Position numbers and translations under genes: made by a program. Of a stretch of 64,000 nt of DNA, positions 48,348 through 58,828 are shown piece after piece (within the stretch, counting starts at the first letter, position 1; every line of letters begins with the position of its first letter). Source of the DNA: Sporosarcina trichiuri (GTDB lineage: Bacteria; Bacillota; Bacilli; Bacillales_A; Planococcaceae); the NCBI RefSeq assembly GCF_030406775.1, contig NZ_CP129119.1, positions 220,001-284,000 on the forward strand, written 5' to 3'. The notes beneath the pieces are model-generated. The model had not been told where the DNA came from and searched no databases. It saw only the letters and a program-made list of their open reading frames with translations.

Positions 48348-49154
48348 ATGACTACATTATTGGCAATCGATCCGGTTGCATTCTCGCTTGGACCTATCGA
48401 CGTACGCTGGTACGGCATACTGATTGCGACAGGAATCGTGCTGGCATTCCTGCTCGTGCAAAGAGAAATGGTGCGCCAGCATATGCACCCCGACCTGCTG
48501 ACAGACATGCTGATATGGGCAGTTCCGATCTCGATCATCTCAGCAAGGATCTATTATGTCGTCTTTTCGTGGGAGTTCTATAAGGACCATCCCGCTGATA
48601 TCATCAAAATCTGGGAAGGCGGCATCGCCATCCACGGTGCGCTGATCGGCGCAATCATCACGGCGGTCATCTTCACGAAAAAGCGGGGGGTCTCCTTCTG
48701 GAAAGTCGCTGATATCACGGCGCCCGGCCTGCTGATCGGCCAGATCATCGGCCGCTGGGGCAACTTCATGAACCAGGAAGCACATGGAGGACCGGTTTCC
48801 CAGGCGTTCCTTGAGCATACGATCATCCCGGACTGGATCATGGACCAGATGACGATCGACGGCGTGACCTATCACCCGACCTTCCTGTACGAATCATTAT
48901 GGAACCTTGTCGGCCTGGCTATCATCCTGTTGCTCCGGAGGGTGAATCTGAAACGGGGCGAAATCTTCTTCTTCTACATCACCTGGTACTCGATCGGGCG
49001 GTTTTTCATCGAAGGCATGCGTACGGACAGCTTGTACGGCGGAGGGCTGCGGGCGGCACAGGTTGTATCGATCCTTGGTGTCCTTCTCGGCATCGGTCTG
49101 TTTGTCTACCGGCGGTTCATCATGAAGACGGATGTGAGGTATAATGACAAGTAA
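48348..49154 (+). CDS. lgt: Prolipoprotein diacylglyceryl transferase
   Basis: A 268-residue membrane enzyme with about seven helices that attaches diacylglycerol to lipobox cysteines. The signature GRWGNFMNQEAHGG (about 137-150), the essential His in AIHGALIGA and a later Arg-rich segment are present. It starts at the base following the hprK stop and overlaps the next gene. A likely substrate is PrsA. Confidence 0.97.
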   Translation: MTTLLAIDPVAFSLGPIDVRWYGILIATGIVLAFLLVQREMVRQHMHPDLLTDMLIWAVPISIISARIYYVVFSWEFYKDHPADIIKIWEGGIAIHGALIGAIITAVIFTKKRGVSFWKVADITAPGLLIGQIIGRWGNFMNQEAHGGPVSQAFLEHTIIPDWIMDQMTIDGVTYHPTFLYESLWNLVGLAIILLLRRVNLKRGEIFFFYITWYSIGRFFIEGMRTDSLYGGGLRAAQVVSILGVLLGIGLFVYRRFIMKTDVRYNDK

Positions 49155-50109
49155 TGCTGATATAACAACATTGCGGAAAGGGACACAAGCGGGACTGAAA
49201 ACGACCTGGTCGCTCGGAAAGATCATCTTTCCGATCACCATTCTGGTCGTCATCCTGCAGCATACGCCAATACTGCCCTGGATCGTCAAGCTGATTTCCC
49301 CATTCATGAACTTATTCGGACTGAGCGGGGAGGCGGCAATCCCCCTCGTACTCGGAAATGCATTGAACTTATACGCCGGTATCGCCGGCATCCTGTCGCT
49401 GGACCTGACGGTGAAAGAAGTTTTCATTCTCGCGGTCATGCTCAGTTTCGCACACAATATTTTCATTGAAACAGGGGTCGCCTTGAAAGTCGGCGTCAAA
49501 CTGTGGATCGTGCTCACCGTCCGCTTTGGGCTGGCGGCGCTGTCCGGCATCGTCATCAATCTCGTCTGGCGCGGGGGCGGGGAACTGGCGCAATATGGGC
49601 TGTCCCCTGAAGTGACCGCTGTGCCGGAAGGCTGGCTGGACATCTTCCTGCTCGGTCTGCAAAAGGCGTCGTTCGGTGTACTCCAGCTTGCGCTGATCGT
49701 CATACCGCTCATGATCATCGTCCAGTTCCTGAAAGACCGTCACTACTTGGAGAAGTTCTCATCCAAGTTCGCCCCTGTGACAAAGCTGATCGGTGTCCAG
49801 CCGAATGCTTCGCTGACATTGGTTGCGGGACTCGTCATCGGGTTGGCATATGGTGCGGGCGTCATGATCCAGGCTGTCCAGGAAGACGGCGTCAGCAATC
49901 GGGACGCGACGCTGTCGTTCGTCTTCCTCGTGGCCTGCCACGCCGTCATCGAGGATACGCTGCTGTTCGTGCCGCTCGGCATCCCGGTATGGCCACTGCT
50001 GCTCATCCGGATCGTCACTGCATTCGCCCTGACGATTGCAGTCGCTTTTTTCTGGCGGAACCGGCTGCAGGAGAAATTAGAGAAAGAGAGAGATGCTGTT
50101 CATGGATAA
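49144..50109 (+). CDS. yvoD: Nucleoside recognition domain membrane protein (YvoD)
   Basis: A 321-residue integral membrane protein with eight to nine helices and two Gate-type nucleoside recognition domains (the first containing PFMNLFGLSGEAAIPLVLGNALNLYAG split over 45-75; the second around 230-300 with GLAYGAGVMIQ). Related to spore maturation and YvoD proteins. The transported compound is unknown. It overlaps lgt by 11 nt and runs into ppaX. Confidence 0.85.
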   Translation: MTSNADITTLRKGTQAGLKTTWSLGKIIFPITILVVILQHTPILPWIVKLISPFMNLFGLSGEAAIPLVLGNALNLYAGIAGILSLDLTVKEVFILAVMLSFAHNIFIETGVALKVGVKLWIVLTVRFGLAALSGIVINLVWRGGGELAQYGLSPEVTAVPEGWLDIFLLGLQKASFGVLQLALIVIPLMIIVQFLKDRHYLEKFSSKFAPVTKLIGVQPNASLTLVAGLVIGLAYGAGVMIQAVQEDGVSNRDATLSFVFLVACHAVIEDTLLFVPLGIPVWPLLLIRIVTAFALTIAVAFFWRNRLQEKLEKERDAVHG

Positions 50110-50755
50110 ACCAATTACGACCATCCTGTTCGATTTTGACGGAACCTTGCTTGATACGAACGAACTGATCCTGCAGTCATTCGAACAGCTGCTGGAACTC
50201 CATTATCCGGGCCGCTATACACGTCCGGATCTTCTTCCGTTCATGGGTCCGACGCTTAAGGAAACATTCGACAGCATCGATCCGGCCAAGACGGATCAGA
50301 TGATTTCAGAATACCGCGAGTGGAACATGGCCAATCATGACCGGCTCGCAGTCGAATTCGACGGGGTCACGGAAGTGCTGACGCGGCTCAAAGCGCATGG
50401 CATCCGCATGGCGATCGTATCGACGAAACGCAATGATATGGTTTGGAAAGGGCTTGAACTCATCGGTATCGGCCGCCTGTTCGACACCGTCGTCGGACTG
50501 GATGATGTTACGAACGCAAAGCCGGATCCCGAACCGCTGCTTCTGGCGATCGAGCGTCTCGGCGCATCGAAAGACGAGGTGCTCATGGTCGGGGACAATT
50601 CCCATGATATCGAAGGCGGGAAGAACGCGGGCGTCCGGACTGCCGGCGTCGCCTGGTCTGCGAAGGGGCCGGAATTTCTGTGGACCTGGAATCCCGACTT
50701 TATGCTGACCCACATATCCGATCTGTATGAGATTACCGGAGTGCCCGCGCAATGA
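50102..50755 (+). CDS. ppaX: Pyrophosphatase PpaX (HAD family)
   Basis: A 217-residue haloacid-dehalogenase hydrolase. Motif I is DFDGTLLDT (about 9-17), motif II STK, motif III with KPDPEPL, and motif IV VGDNSHDIEGG. PpaX hydrolyses the pyrophosphate released when HprK dephosphorylates HPr-Ser-P, which fits its place in the hprK operon. I chose ATG 50102 (MDKPITTIL) over ATG 50093 by homology. It overlaps yvoD and, by 4 nt, yvoF. Confidence 0.93.
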   Translation: MDKPITTILFDFDGTLLDTNELILQSFEQLLELHYPGRYTRPDLLPFMGPTLKETFDSIDPAKTDQMISEYREWNMANHDRLAVEFDGVTEVLTRLKAHGIRMAIVSTKRNDMVWKGLELIGIGRLFDTVVGLDDVTNAKPDPEPLLLAIERLGASKDEVLMVGDNSHDIEGGKNAGVRTAGVAWSAKGPEFLWTWNPDFMLTHISDLYEITGVPAQ

Positions 50756-51276
50756 GGAAGACGGAGCGGTATCCGGTGAAGTGGGAAGGCAGCTCACTCT
50801 GGAATCTGTACAAGACCGTGTCGTTCGCCAAAATCGCGAAAAATTTCGCGGTCATCCAGATCGCCCGCTATACGCCGTTTTTCCGCATGAAGAACTGGCT
50901 GTACCGGACATTCCTGCGTATGGAAGTGGGAAATCGGACCGCGTTCGCCCTCATGGTATTTCCGGATGTCATGTTTCCTGAACGGATCCGCATCGGCAGC
51001 AACACGATCATCGGCTTTAACACAACAATCCTTGCGCATGAGTATTTGACGGATGAATACCGGATCGGGGATGTCATCATCGGCGATAGGGTCATGATCG
51101 GAGCGAACTGCACGATCCTCCCTGGCGTGACTATCGGCGACGGAGCTGTTGTGTCCGCTGCGTCGCTCGTCAACAAAGATATTCCGCCGGGCGCCATGGC
51201 GGGTGGCAACCCTGTCCGCATCATCTTCACAGAAGAAGAAGCTGCCAGGCGGAAGACGGATGTCCCGAAGGTTTAG
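50752..51276 (+). CDS. yvoF: Left-handed beta-helix acyltransferase (YvoF)
   Basis: A 174-residue transferase with hexapeptide repeats (RIGSNTIIGFNTTILAHEY, then VIIGDRVMIGANCTILPGVTIGDGAVV split in rungs over about 80-150) and the terminal GNPVRII found in acetyltransferases of the maltose/galactoside O-acetyltransferase group. Coupled to ppaX by ATGA. Substrate unknown. Last gene of the hprK operon. Confidence 0.9.
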   Translation: MRKTERYPVKWEGSSLWNLYKTVSFAKIAKNFAVIQIARYTPFFRMKNWLYRTFLRMEVGNRTAFALMVFPDVMFPERIRIGSNTIIGFNTTILAHEYLTDEYRIGDVIIGDRVMIGANCTILPGVTIGDGAVVSAASLVNKDIPPGAMAGGNPVRIIFTEEEAARRKTDVPKV

Positions 51277-51298
51277 CATTGAGGGAAAGAAGATATGG

Positions 51299-51361
51299 TA
51301 TACTGAAGACACATTGCAAGAAGGGGCGTCCTCAATCGTTCCTTCTTGTTTTTTCGGAGGA
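51299..51361 (+). promoter_or_regulatory. Promoter-like -10, terminator hairpin and ribosome site before the TPR gene
   Basis: TATACT (51299-51304), a hairpin CAAGAAGG / CCTTCTTG (51317-51348), six Ts (51349-51354) and at once CGGAGGA (51355-51361), the ribosome site of the next gene. Either it ends the hprK operon, or it acts as an attenuator in a short leader. No clear -35 was found. Confidence 0.6.
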
Positions 51362-51367
51362 ATCTGT

Positions 51368-52894
51368 TTGGATAAAAATCATCATCAAAACACAACTAAC
51401 ATAATCCCATTTGTCCCGAATGGTGACTTCTATTACGCCCGGGCACTGACCGAAATCCAGAAGGAGCAGTTCCAGGAAGCGCTGAAATACTTGAAGCGGG
51501 CAGCCGAACTGAGTCCTTCCGACCCCCGGATCCTGACGCAATACGGTGTTATGGTCATGGAGGAGGGACGGTTCGATGAAGCACTTGAACTGCTGCTGCA
51601 GGCATTTGAATTAGCACCGCAGGACGCGGATGTCGTCTATTATCTTGCGGAAGTGCATGCGCATCTCGGTATGCTGAGGGAAGCACGCCTCTTTGCGGAA
51701 CAATACACCGAAAGGGCGCCGTCTGGGGAACTGTACGAGGAAGCGAAGGAGATCATCGAATTCGCCGAACAGGAAGCTGCGTTCCTGGCGGAAGAGAACC
51801 CGGAGGACGAAGAGGTCCTGCTGCTTCAGGAAAAAGCCCGGCGGATGATGGAGTCGGGGGAATTCGATAAAGCCGTTGGTGTACTCGAGGACATCATCGC
51901 CGATTATCCGGAGTCCTGGACGACGTATAATAACTTGGCGCTCGCCTATTTCTACCGCGGGGAGACAGCGGATGCCCGGGAGCTGCTGTACGATATCCTG
52001 AAGAACGACAAGGGAAATGTGCATGCACTGTGCAACTTGGCGGTCTTCTACTATTATGAAGGCGATCAGGAGAAGCTGATGCCGCTCATCGATCTGCTGA
52101 AAAAGATCCGCCCGTACCAGTTCGATCACAGATATAAGCTCGGCGCGACGTTCGCCCTCATCGGCTGCCACCCGGAAGCCTACTACTGGCTCAGGAGCAT
52201 CCAGCGGAAAGGCTTCGAAGGAGACGAAGGGTTTTTCTTCTGGCTGTCGCAAGCGGCCTTTTTCTCGGGACGCCGCAAGCAGGCGGAGGAGGCATTCGCC
52301 CGGCTGATCGAACTCGACCCATCGAAGAAAGGGCTGGAACCATGGCTCGATGCGGATCTGCAGAAATTAGAGGACGACTCAAGCTATGTGCAGGACAAGC
52401 AATTCCTCCTTGAAAAGATCGGCAATATGTACAGGAGTGAGCGGATGTTCGGGTTTTTCCTACTTGGGAAGTCGATCCACAAACAGGAGATCATCGCCCA
52501 TCCGGCATACATTGACGTAGAAAAACTGTCCGATCTCGAGAAGTTTGTACTGGCAGGCAGCCTTGACTATCAGCTCGTGGAAGACACGGCGGCCGATAAG
52601 GCGTTCAACCGGGCGATGGCGGCGACGGAGTACCTGTATGAACAGAACAGACCGCTTGACCGTCAGGGAACTCACTTGTTCCAGATGTGGTTCTCCCTGT
52701 TCGAAATCGGCCTTGAGAAACAATACCCATTCAAGAACCCTCCCGCGATTGCTGCGGCTGCTGATTATATGTTCCGTTCGTCCCGCGCCAAAGGGATCAC
52801 CAAGACAGGCATCTCCAAACAGTACGGCATCAGTACGCAGACACTGACCAAGTACGTCGGCGAGTTATTCACCTTCCTGCCGAACTTCTCCTGA
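51368..52894 (+). CDS. Tetratricopeptide repeat protein (YvcD-like)
   Basis: A 508-residue cytoplasmic TPR protein. Repeats begin at about residue 20 (YYARALTEIQKEQFQEAL) and recur through about 320 (AAELSPSDPRILTQYG, AFELAPQDADVVYYLAE, YPESWTTYNNLALAYFY). The last 60 residues contain an HTH-like GITKTGISKQYGISTQTL. The start is TTG 51368 after CGGAGGA; a spurious frame extends upstream into yvoF. Adjacent to trxB as YvcD is in B. subtilis. Partners unknown. Confidence 0.85.
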   Translation: MDKNHHQNTTNIIPFVPNGDFYYARALTEIQKEQFQEALKYLKRAAELSPSDPRILTQYGVMVMEEGRFDEALELLLQAFELAPQDADVVYYLAEVHAHLGMLREARLFAEQYTERAPSGELYEEAKEIIEFAEQEAAFLAEENPEDEEVLLLQEKARRMMESGEFDKAVGVLEDIIADYPESWTTYNNLALAYFYRGETADARELLYDILKNDKGNVHALCNLAVFYYYEGDQEKLMPLIDLLKKIRPYQFDHRYKLGATFALIGCHPEAYYWLRSIQRKGFEGDEGFFFWLSQAAFFSGRRKQAEEAFARLIELDPSKKGLEPWLDADLQKLEDDSSYVQDKQFLLEKIGNMYRSERMFGFFLLGKSIHKQEIIAHPAYIDVEKLSDLEKFVLAGSLDYQLVEDTAADKAFNRAMAATEYLYEQNRPLDRQGTHLFQMWFSLFEIGLEKQYPFKNPPAIAAAADYMFRSSRAKGITKTGISKQYGISTQTLTKYVGELFTFLPNFS

Positions 52895-52993
52895 GTAAGC
52901 CGGAACACCTGGAGTACAGGCAGATTAGTTGATGGAACATCGAAAAACTTATACGATTTGGACAGAAGAACTACCGAAAGAGGAGGAGCTTGA

Positions 52994-53944
<951 letters not shown>

Positions 53945-54045
53945 AAGTCTTTCCTTAACGCAACATTAATGTGTTTGTAATGTTCCCGCAATATAAAAGG
54001 GATATACTAAAAGTGTTGATTGACCCCCTATTTTTAAATACTTTT

Positions 54046-54084
54046 GAAGGCTGCCGGAAAGTACGTTGCCGGCAGCTTCTTTTT
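54046..54084 (+). terminator. Terminator between trxB and yvcI
   Basis: GAAGGCTGCCGG / CCGGCAGCTTC hairpin followed by Ts. The 100 bp between the trxB stop and this hairpin contains no gene. Confidence 0.88.
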
Positions 54085-54150
54085 GTGTCGTTTTCCTATG
54101 AAATCGATTATACTTAAAACTATGTGAACAAAAGAAGTGAGGCATCGTGT

Positions 54151-54621
54151 ATGCAAAGAATTGTTAATCTGCTAGTAGAAAAAGATGGTCAGGTACTGTT
54201 GCTCAAAAAACCACGGAGAGGCTGGTACGTCGCTCCGGGCGGGAAAATGGACGCAGGGGAATCGATCGTCGAGACAGCCATCCGTGAATTCACGGAAGAG
54301 ACAGGAGCGACTCCTGTGGACCCCCATTTGAAAGGCATCTACACAATGGTGATCCGCAGAGGGGACGAAACAGTGGATGAGTGGATGCTCTATACATTCA
54401 CCGGCCATGACCTGATCGGCACGCCGATGGAGGATACCGTGGAAGGGAAGCTCGAATGGCATCCGAAAGAAGCGCTGCGCACGCTGCCGATGGCGGAAGG
54501 GGATCGCACAAATCTCCTCTTTGCAGTGTCAGAACCGGGTATGCAGTACGGCACATTCACGTACACGGAAGATTTCGTCCTGCTGGATGAAAAAATTCAA
54601 CACTCCATGGAAGGTGATTGA
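54151..54621 (+). CDS. yvcI: NUDIX hydrolase (YvcI-like)
   Basis: A 156-residue NUDIX enzyme with a complete box: [18 protein letters not shown] then TEETGA (about 30-55). It resembles 8-oxo-dGTP or broad nucleoside-diphosphate hydrolases. The start is ATG 54151 after AGTGAGG; the ORF is open from 54124. First gene of yvcI-rapZ-glmR-whiA-crh, a conserved Firmicutes cluster. Confidence 0.9.
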   Translation: MQRIVNLLVEKDGQVLLLKKPRRGWYVAPGGKMDAGESIVETAIREFTEETGATPVDPHLKGIYTMVIRRGDETVDEWMLYTFTGHDLIGTPMEDTVEGKLEWHPKEALRTLPMAEGDRTNLLFAVSEPGMQYGTFTYTEDFVLLDEKIQHSMEGD

Positions 54622-54625
54622 ACGG

Positions 54626-55513
54626 ATGGATAATGAGGCATTTACGGAGGAACTGGAACTGGTCATCATCACAGGCATGTCGGGGGCCGGAAAATCGGTC
54701 GCCATGCAGAGTTTCGAAGACATGGGCTATTACTGCATCGATAACCTGCCGCCTGAGCTGCTCGAGACGTTTCTCGACCTGATGCTGGCATCCTCGGATA
54801 AAAAACCGAAAATCGCAGCTGTCATTGACACGCGGGGCGGCGGTCTGTTCGACGCGCTTCTGGATGCACTGGACAGTGTCAACCGGATGGACAATGTGAC
54901 GACCCGGATCCTGTTCCTCGAAGCGGATGATGAAACACTCGTCAGCCGATACAAAGAATCGAGACGGTCCCACCCGCTGGCAAACGGCCGGCAGCCGCTC
55001 GAAGGGATCCGGAAAGAACGGGGTCTCTTAAGCGATATCAAAGGACGCGCCAAGTCGATCTTCAATACGTCCGTCATGAAACCGAAGGAACTCCGTGAAA
55101 AGATCATCAAGGAGTTCTCGGCAGGCGAAGGAGAGAACTTCACGCTGAACTTCATATCGTTCGGCTTCAAGCATGCAATGCCGATCGATGCGGATGTCGT
55201 GTTCGATGTACGCTTCCTGCCGAACCCCTATTATATCGAGGCGATGCGTCCTCAGACGGGTCTCGACCAGGATGTCTATGATTATGTCCTGAAATGGGAC
55301 GATACCCAGACGCTGATCAGCAAGCTGACGGACCTGTTCCAATTCCTGATCCCTCAATACAAACAGGAAGGCAAGTCACAAGTGGTCATCGCATTCGGCT
55401 GCACAGGCGGACAGCACCGTTCCGTCACGCTTGCGGAGTATTTCGGAAATCTCTTCAAAGACGACTATACAACTTATGTGACCCATCAGCATATTGAAAA
55501 AAGAAAGGGCTGA
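54626..55513 (+). CDS. rapZ: RNase adapter / nucleotide-binding protein RapZ (YvcJ)
   Basis: A 295-residue P-loop protein with Walker A GMSGAGKS (about 16-23), a conserved [11 protein letters not shown] and the C-terminal [11 protein letters not shown] (about 258-268). In enteric bacteria RapZ controls glmS mRNA; in B. subtilis YvcJ hydrolyses nucleotides and influences competence. The start is ATG 54626, 4 bp after yvcI, with GGAAGGTG inside the yvcI end. Confidence 0.95.
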   Translation: MDNEAFTEELELVIITGMSGAGKSVAMQSFEDMGYYCIDNLPPELLETFLDLMLASSDKKPKIAAVIDTRGGGLFDALLDALDSVNRMDNVTTRILFLEADDETLVSRYKESRRSHPLANGRQPLEGIRKERGLLSDIKGRAKSIFNTSVMKPKELREKIIKEFSAGEGENFTLNFISFGFKHAMPIDADVVFDVRFLPNPYYIEAMRPQTGLDQDVYDYVLKWDDTQTLISKLTDLFQFLIPQYKQEGKSQVVIAFGCTGGQHRSVTLAEYFGNLFKDDYTTYVTHQHIEKRKG

Positions 55514-55517
55514 CGTT

Positions 55518-56504
55518 ATGAAGCCTTCTGCAATACGCAATAAAGTAGTGGTTTTCGGCGGCGGCACGGGACTGTCCACACTTTTAAGAGGACTGAAAAA
55601 ACATCCTCTCGAACTGACAGCGGTCGTGACAGTCGCAGATGATGGAGGCAGCTCCGGCCGATTGCTGGATCAGTATGATATCCCGCCGCCAGGGGATGTA
55701 AGAAAAGTGATGGCAGCGCTTTCAGATGTGGAACCGCTGATCGAAGAGCTGTTCCAATACCGGTTCACTGCCCAGGACAGCCTGGATGGCCATTCATTAG
55801 GCAATCTGATGCTTGCGGCGATGACTGATATTACAGGTGATTTCGCTACGGCCATCAAAAAGATGGGCCAAGTGCTGAACATCAAAGGGGAAGTGCTGCC
55901 GGCGGCCAATGAACGTATAACACTGCACGCTGAGCTGGAGGACGGAACGATTGTCACTGGCGAATCGAAGATCCCGATGTACGCACGGAAGATCCGCCGG
56001 GTCTATCTGTCACCGCAGGATGCTGAACCGCTGCCGGAGACGCTCCGCGCGATACGCGAAGCGGACCTGATCATCGTCGGTCCGGGCAGCCTGTATACGA
56101 GTATCCTTCCGTCGCTCCTTGTGCAGGATATCCGGGATGCCGTGCTGCTGAGCGCTGCGAGGAAAGTCTATGTCGGCAATCTGACAACCCAAAAAGGGGA
56201 AACGTACCGATACACGGCGTCCGAACATGTCGCTGCGCTGTACGATCATGTCGGGGAGCCGTTCCTGGATGCCGTCCTGCTGAACAGCAAGGACCTTATG
56301 CCGGTACTGACAGCAGCCGGCCAGGCAGTCACCTCCTGGCCGGTCGAGTGCGATCTGGACAGGCTTGCAGAACTCGTTCCCCAAATCGTACAGGAGGACA
56401 TCGCATTCGCGAAAGACGGCCGTGTGCTGCACGATGCCGATAAGGTGGCCCGGTGGTTCATGGAGGACATACTGGCAGAAGAACCATGCAAAGAAGAGGC
56501 GTGA
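55518..56504 (+). CDS. glmR: GlmR/YvcK, envelope carbon-flow regulator
   Basis: A 328-residue CofD-fold protein binding UDP-GlcNAc in B. subtilis, where it stimulates GlmS and is needed on gluconeogenic carbon. N-terminal [17 protein letters not shown] (about 10-26) and [11 protein letters not shown] (about 44) are the family marks, as is [10 protein letters not shown]. It starts 4 bp after rapZ (ATG 55518). Confidence 0.94.
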   Translation: MKPSAIRNKVVVFGGGTGLSTLLRGLKKHPLELTAVVTVADDGGSSGRLLDQYDIPPPGDVRKVMAALSDVEPLIEELFQYRFTAQDSLDGHSLGNLMLAAMTDITGDFATAIKKMGQVLNIKGEVLPAANERITLHAELEDGTIVTGESKIPMYARKIRRVYLSPQDAEPLPETLRAIREADLIIVGPGSLYTSILPSLLVQDIRDAVLLSAARKVYVGNLTTQKGETYRYTASEHVAALYDHVGEPFLDAVLLNSKDLMPVLTAAGQAVTSWPVECDLDRLAELVPQIVQEDIAFAKDGRVLHDADKVARWFMEDILAEEPCKEEA

Positions 56505-56529
56505 CCACCGCCGGGAAAGGGGGAAGATC

Positions 56530-57471
56530 ATGTCTTTCGCATCGGAAACAAAGAAAGAACTGACGCAGATCGAAACTGAAGATTGCTGCACGAAAGCGGA
56601 AATCGCCGCGTTCATCCGCATGAACGGGGTCTTGTCGTTTTCCAATAAGATGATCATGCTGGATGTGCAGACGGAAAACGCTGCCATTGCGAGACGGCTG
56701 TACTCCAATCTGAAGAAGTTATATACATTCAAAGTGGAACTGCTCGTACGCCGGAAAATGCGTCTGAAGAAGAACAATGTGTATATTTGCAGGATCCGGG
56801 AAGAAGCACGGGAATTACTGGACGATCTCGACATCCTGACGAATACATTCCAGTCGAACCAGAAGATTTCGGAAGACATCATCCCGAACGACTGCTGCAA
56901 ACGGGCATACCTTCGCGGAGCCTTCCTGGCAGGCGGCTCCGTCAATAATCCGGAGACGTCATCCTATCACCTCGAGGTATTCTCGCTCTATCAGGAGCAT
57001 TCCGACGCTCTTGTGGAGCTCATGAACGACTACCAGCTGAACGCAAAGTCGATCGAACGGAAAAAAGGGTTCGTGGCGTATTTGAAGGAAGCGGAAAAGA
57101 TTGCGGACTTCCTCAGCCTGATCGGGGCGCATGTCGCTCTCATGCGATTCGAAGATATCCGGATTGTGCGTGACATGCGGAACAGCGTGAACCGGCTTGT
57201 GAACTGCGAGACGGCCAATCTGAACAAGACGATCGGAGCAGCCCAGCGCCAAGTGGAGAACATCAAGCTCATCCAGTCGACGATCGGCCTGGAATCGCTG
57301 CCGGACCGTCTGCAGGAAATCGCGCATCTGCGTGTGGAATATCAGGATGTCACGCTGAAGGAGCTCGGAGAGATGCTCTCCGGAGGACCCGTCAGCAAGT
57401 CGGGGGTCAACCACCGGCTCCGCAAAATCGATGAAATCGCCGAAAAAGTGCGGGTGGGCGGAATAACGTAA
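56530..57471 (+). CDS. whiA: DNA-binding protein WhiA
   Basis: A 313-residue protein with a degenerate LAGLIDADG-type domain ([16 protein letters not shown], about 125-140) and a C-terminal helix-turn-helix ([18 protein letters not shown] then [12 protein letters not shown]). It affects chromosome segregation and division in B. subtilis and sporulation in actinobacteria. The start ATG 56530 follows AAAGGGGGAAG; the longer frame overlapping glmR is not used. Confidence 0.95.
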   Translation: MSFASETKKELTQIETEDCCTKAEIAAFIRMNGVLSFSNKMIMLDVQTENAAIARRLYSNLKKLYTFKVELLVRRKMRLKKNNVYICRIREEARELLDDLDILTNTFQSNQKISEDIIPNDCCKRAYLRGAFLAGGSVNNPETSSYHLEVFSLYQEHSDALVELMNDYQLNAKSIERKKGFVAYLKEAEKIADFLSLIGAHVALMRFEDIRIVRDMRNSVNRLVNCETANLNKTIGAAQRQVENIKLIQSTIGLESLPDRLQEIAHLRVEYQDVTLKELGEMLSGGPVSKSGVNHRLRKIDEIAEKVRVGGIT

Positions 57472-57489
57472 CGGATAGGAGAGAGGGAA

Positions 57490-57747
57490 ATGATCGAAAA
57501 AACAGCAGAAGTGAAGATTAAACCCGGCCTGCAGGCGAGACAGGCGGCCCTGTTCGTGCAGGAGGCGAACCGGTTTACTTCGGATGTCTATGTAAAGCGG
57601 GATGAGCGGCAGGTCAATGCCAAAAGCATCATGGGCGTCATGAGCCTAGCTATCGCCCAAGGCAGCACAGTCCAGGTGATCACCGAAGGAGCAGATGAAG
57701 AACAGGCAGCTGCGACGCTGACTGCGTTCATCGAAGGGGAAGCGTGA
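57490..57747 (+). CDS. crh: HPr-like protein Crh
   Basis: An 85-residue HPr paralogue. The PTS-active His15 is replaced by Gln (LQARQAALF), while the regulatory Ser46 is kept (VNAKSIMGVM). It therefore cannot carry PTS phosphate but can be phosphorylated by HprK and serve as a CcpA co-repressor. A Gln also follows Arg where Pro is usual. Last gene of the yvcI cluster. Confidence 0.95.
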   Translation: MIEKTAEVKIKPGLQARQAALFVQEANRFTSDVYVKRDERQVNAKSIMGVMSLAIAQGSTVQVITEGADEEQAAATLTAFIEGEA

Positions 57748-57751
57748 ACAG

Positions 57752-57778
57752 AAAAAAACGTCCCGGTTGACGGGACGC
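57752..57778 (-). terminator. Terminator of clpP
   Basis: CGTCCCG / CGGGACG stem with seven Ts on the minus strand, between convergent crh and clpP. Confidence 0.88.
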
Positions 57779-57791
57779 CTTGTCTGTTCCA

Positions 57792-58397
57792 TTACTTGCT
57801 TTCCGATTCACGCATGTCGCTACGCGTAATGATATGGTCGATGAGACCGTACTCTTTCGCACGTTCAGCGGTCATGAAGTTGTCGCGGTCCGTATCCTTC
57901 TCGATCACTTCGATCGGCTGGCCGGTACGCTCCGACAAGATTTTGTTGAGCTTTTCACGGATGAAGAGGATGTGCTTCGCAGCGATCTCGATTTCAGTCG
58001 CCTGACCCTGCGCGCCGCCGAGCGGCTGGTGGATCATCACTTCGGCGTTAGGGAGAGCATAGCGCTTTCCTTCCGTACCCGCTGCCAATAGGAAAGATCC
58101 CATGGAAGCGGCCATACCGATACAGATCGTCTGGATGTCCGGCTTGATATACTGCATGGTGTCGTAGATCGCCATACCAGCAGTGATGCTGCCGCCCGGG
58201 CTGTTGATGTAGATCGAGATGTCCTTATCCGGGTCTTCGGATTCCAGGAATAGCAGCTGGGCAACGATGGAATTTGCCACGTTGTCATCGATCTGGCTGC
58301 CGAGCATGATGATGCGGTCTTTCAGCAGGCGGGAGTAAATATCATACGCACGCTCGCCGCGGTTCGTCTGTTCAATAACTGTAGGAATCAAGTTCAT
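57792..58397 (-). CDS. clpP: ATP-dependent Clp protease proteolytic subunit
   Basis: A 201-residue serine protease forming the ClpP barrel. The catalytic Ser is in [13 protein letters not shown] (about 97), His in [11 protein letters not shown] (about 122) and Asp in DTDRDNFM (about 171). Ribosome site AAAAGGAGGAAC. Upstream lies a CtsR box overlapping the -35, so heat and protein-stress control as in other Firmicutes is expected. Confidence 0.97.
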   Translation of the reverse strand: MNLIPTVIEQTNRGERAYDIYSRLLKDRIIMLGSQIDDNVANSIVAQLLFLESEDPDKDISIYINSPGGSITAGMAIYDTMQYIKPDIQTICIGMAASMGSFLLAAGTEGKRYALPNAEVMIHQPLGGAQGQATEIEIAAKHILFIREKLNKILSERTGQPIEVIEKDTDRDNFMTAERAKEYGLIDHIITRSDMRESESK

Positions 58398-58467
58398 GTT
58401 CCGTTCCTCCTTTTGATGAATGAAGATGGTCGTATGTTAAAACGGTGCCCCGCTTAACCATGTCTTA

Positions 58468-58498
58468 ATCATACAGAGTATGGTCAACAAAGGTCAAA
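58468..58498 (-). promoter_or_regulatory. clpP promoter with CtsR operator
   Basis: GGTCAACAAAGGTCAAA at 58482-58498 matches the CtsR direct repeat RGTCAAANANRGTCAAA with one change. On the minus strand TTGACC (58497-58492) and TATGAT (58473-58468) are 18 bp apart, so CtsR would block RNA polymerase. Confidence 0.85.
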
Positions 58499-58521
58499 TA
58501 TAACGCTTTGAAAATTACCTG

Positions 58522-58550
58522 TTGCATTTCGGCTTCTCAGCAAGTATACT
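58522..58550 (+). promoter_or_regulatory. Promoter of tRNA-Arg
   Basis: TTGCAT, a 17-bp spacer, and TATACT. The -10 is 31 bp before the tRNA. Confidence 0.75.
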
Positions 58551-58581
58551 ATTATTTGTCCGCTAAACAAGAAAACAAAAC

Positions 58582-58653
58582 GTCCTCGTGGTGCAATGGA
58601 TAGCACGTAAGCCTCCGAAGCTTAAAATGTGGGTTCGACTCCCGCCGAGGACA
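58582..58653 (+). tRNA. tRNA-Arg (CCG)
   Basis: Acceptor GTCCTCG pairs with CGAGGAC. The anticodon loop CTCCGAA gives CCG, reading CGG codons. CCA is not encoded. A stand-alone gene with its own promoter and terminator. Confidence 0.95.
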
Positions 58654-58668
58654 TCACAACAATCAGAA

Positions 58669-58711
58669 ACCCCTGATCGTGAACAGTCTATGTTCGCAGT
58701 CAGGGGTTTTT
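58669..58711 (+). terminator. Terminator of tRNA-Arg
   Basis: ACCCCTGA ... TCAGGGGT with inner GTGAAC/GTTCGC pairing, followed by Ts. Confidence 0.9.
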
Positions 58712-58765
58712 GCGTACAATCCGGAACTTTTCGGGCGGCCGGCCGTATTACCATATAGACCGAAC

Positions 58766-58792
58766 GTTTGGAGTACTCGATAGTACGGGTAA
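58766..58792 (+). promoter_or_regulatory. Possible sigma-B-type promoter before lemA
   Basis: GTTTGG and GGGTAA are separated by 15 bp, near the GTTTAA-N12-15-GGGTAT pattern. The spacer holds a palindrome GTACT-CGAT-AGTAC. TSS would lie about 30 bp before lemA. Confidence 0.3.
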
Positions 58793-58828
58793 ACTCCTGA
58801 AAGGAAAACACTATAGGGGGCTGGCAAA

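Noticed and set aside
53960..54030. WalR-type box and promoter after trxB (TTTGTAATGTT)
   Set aside because: Only one half resembles TGTWAH and no gene follows before the terminator.
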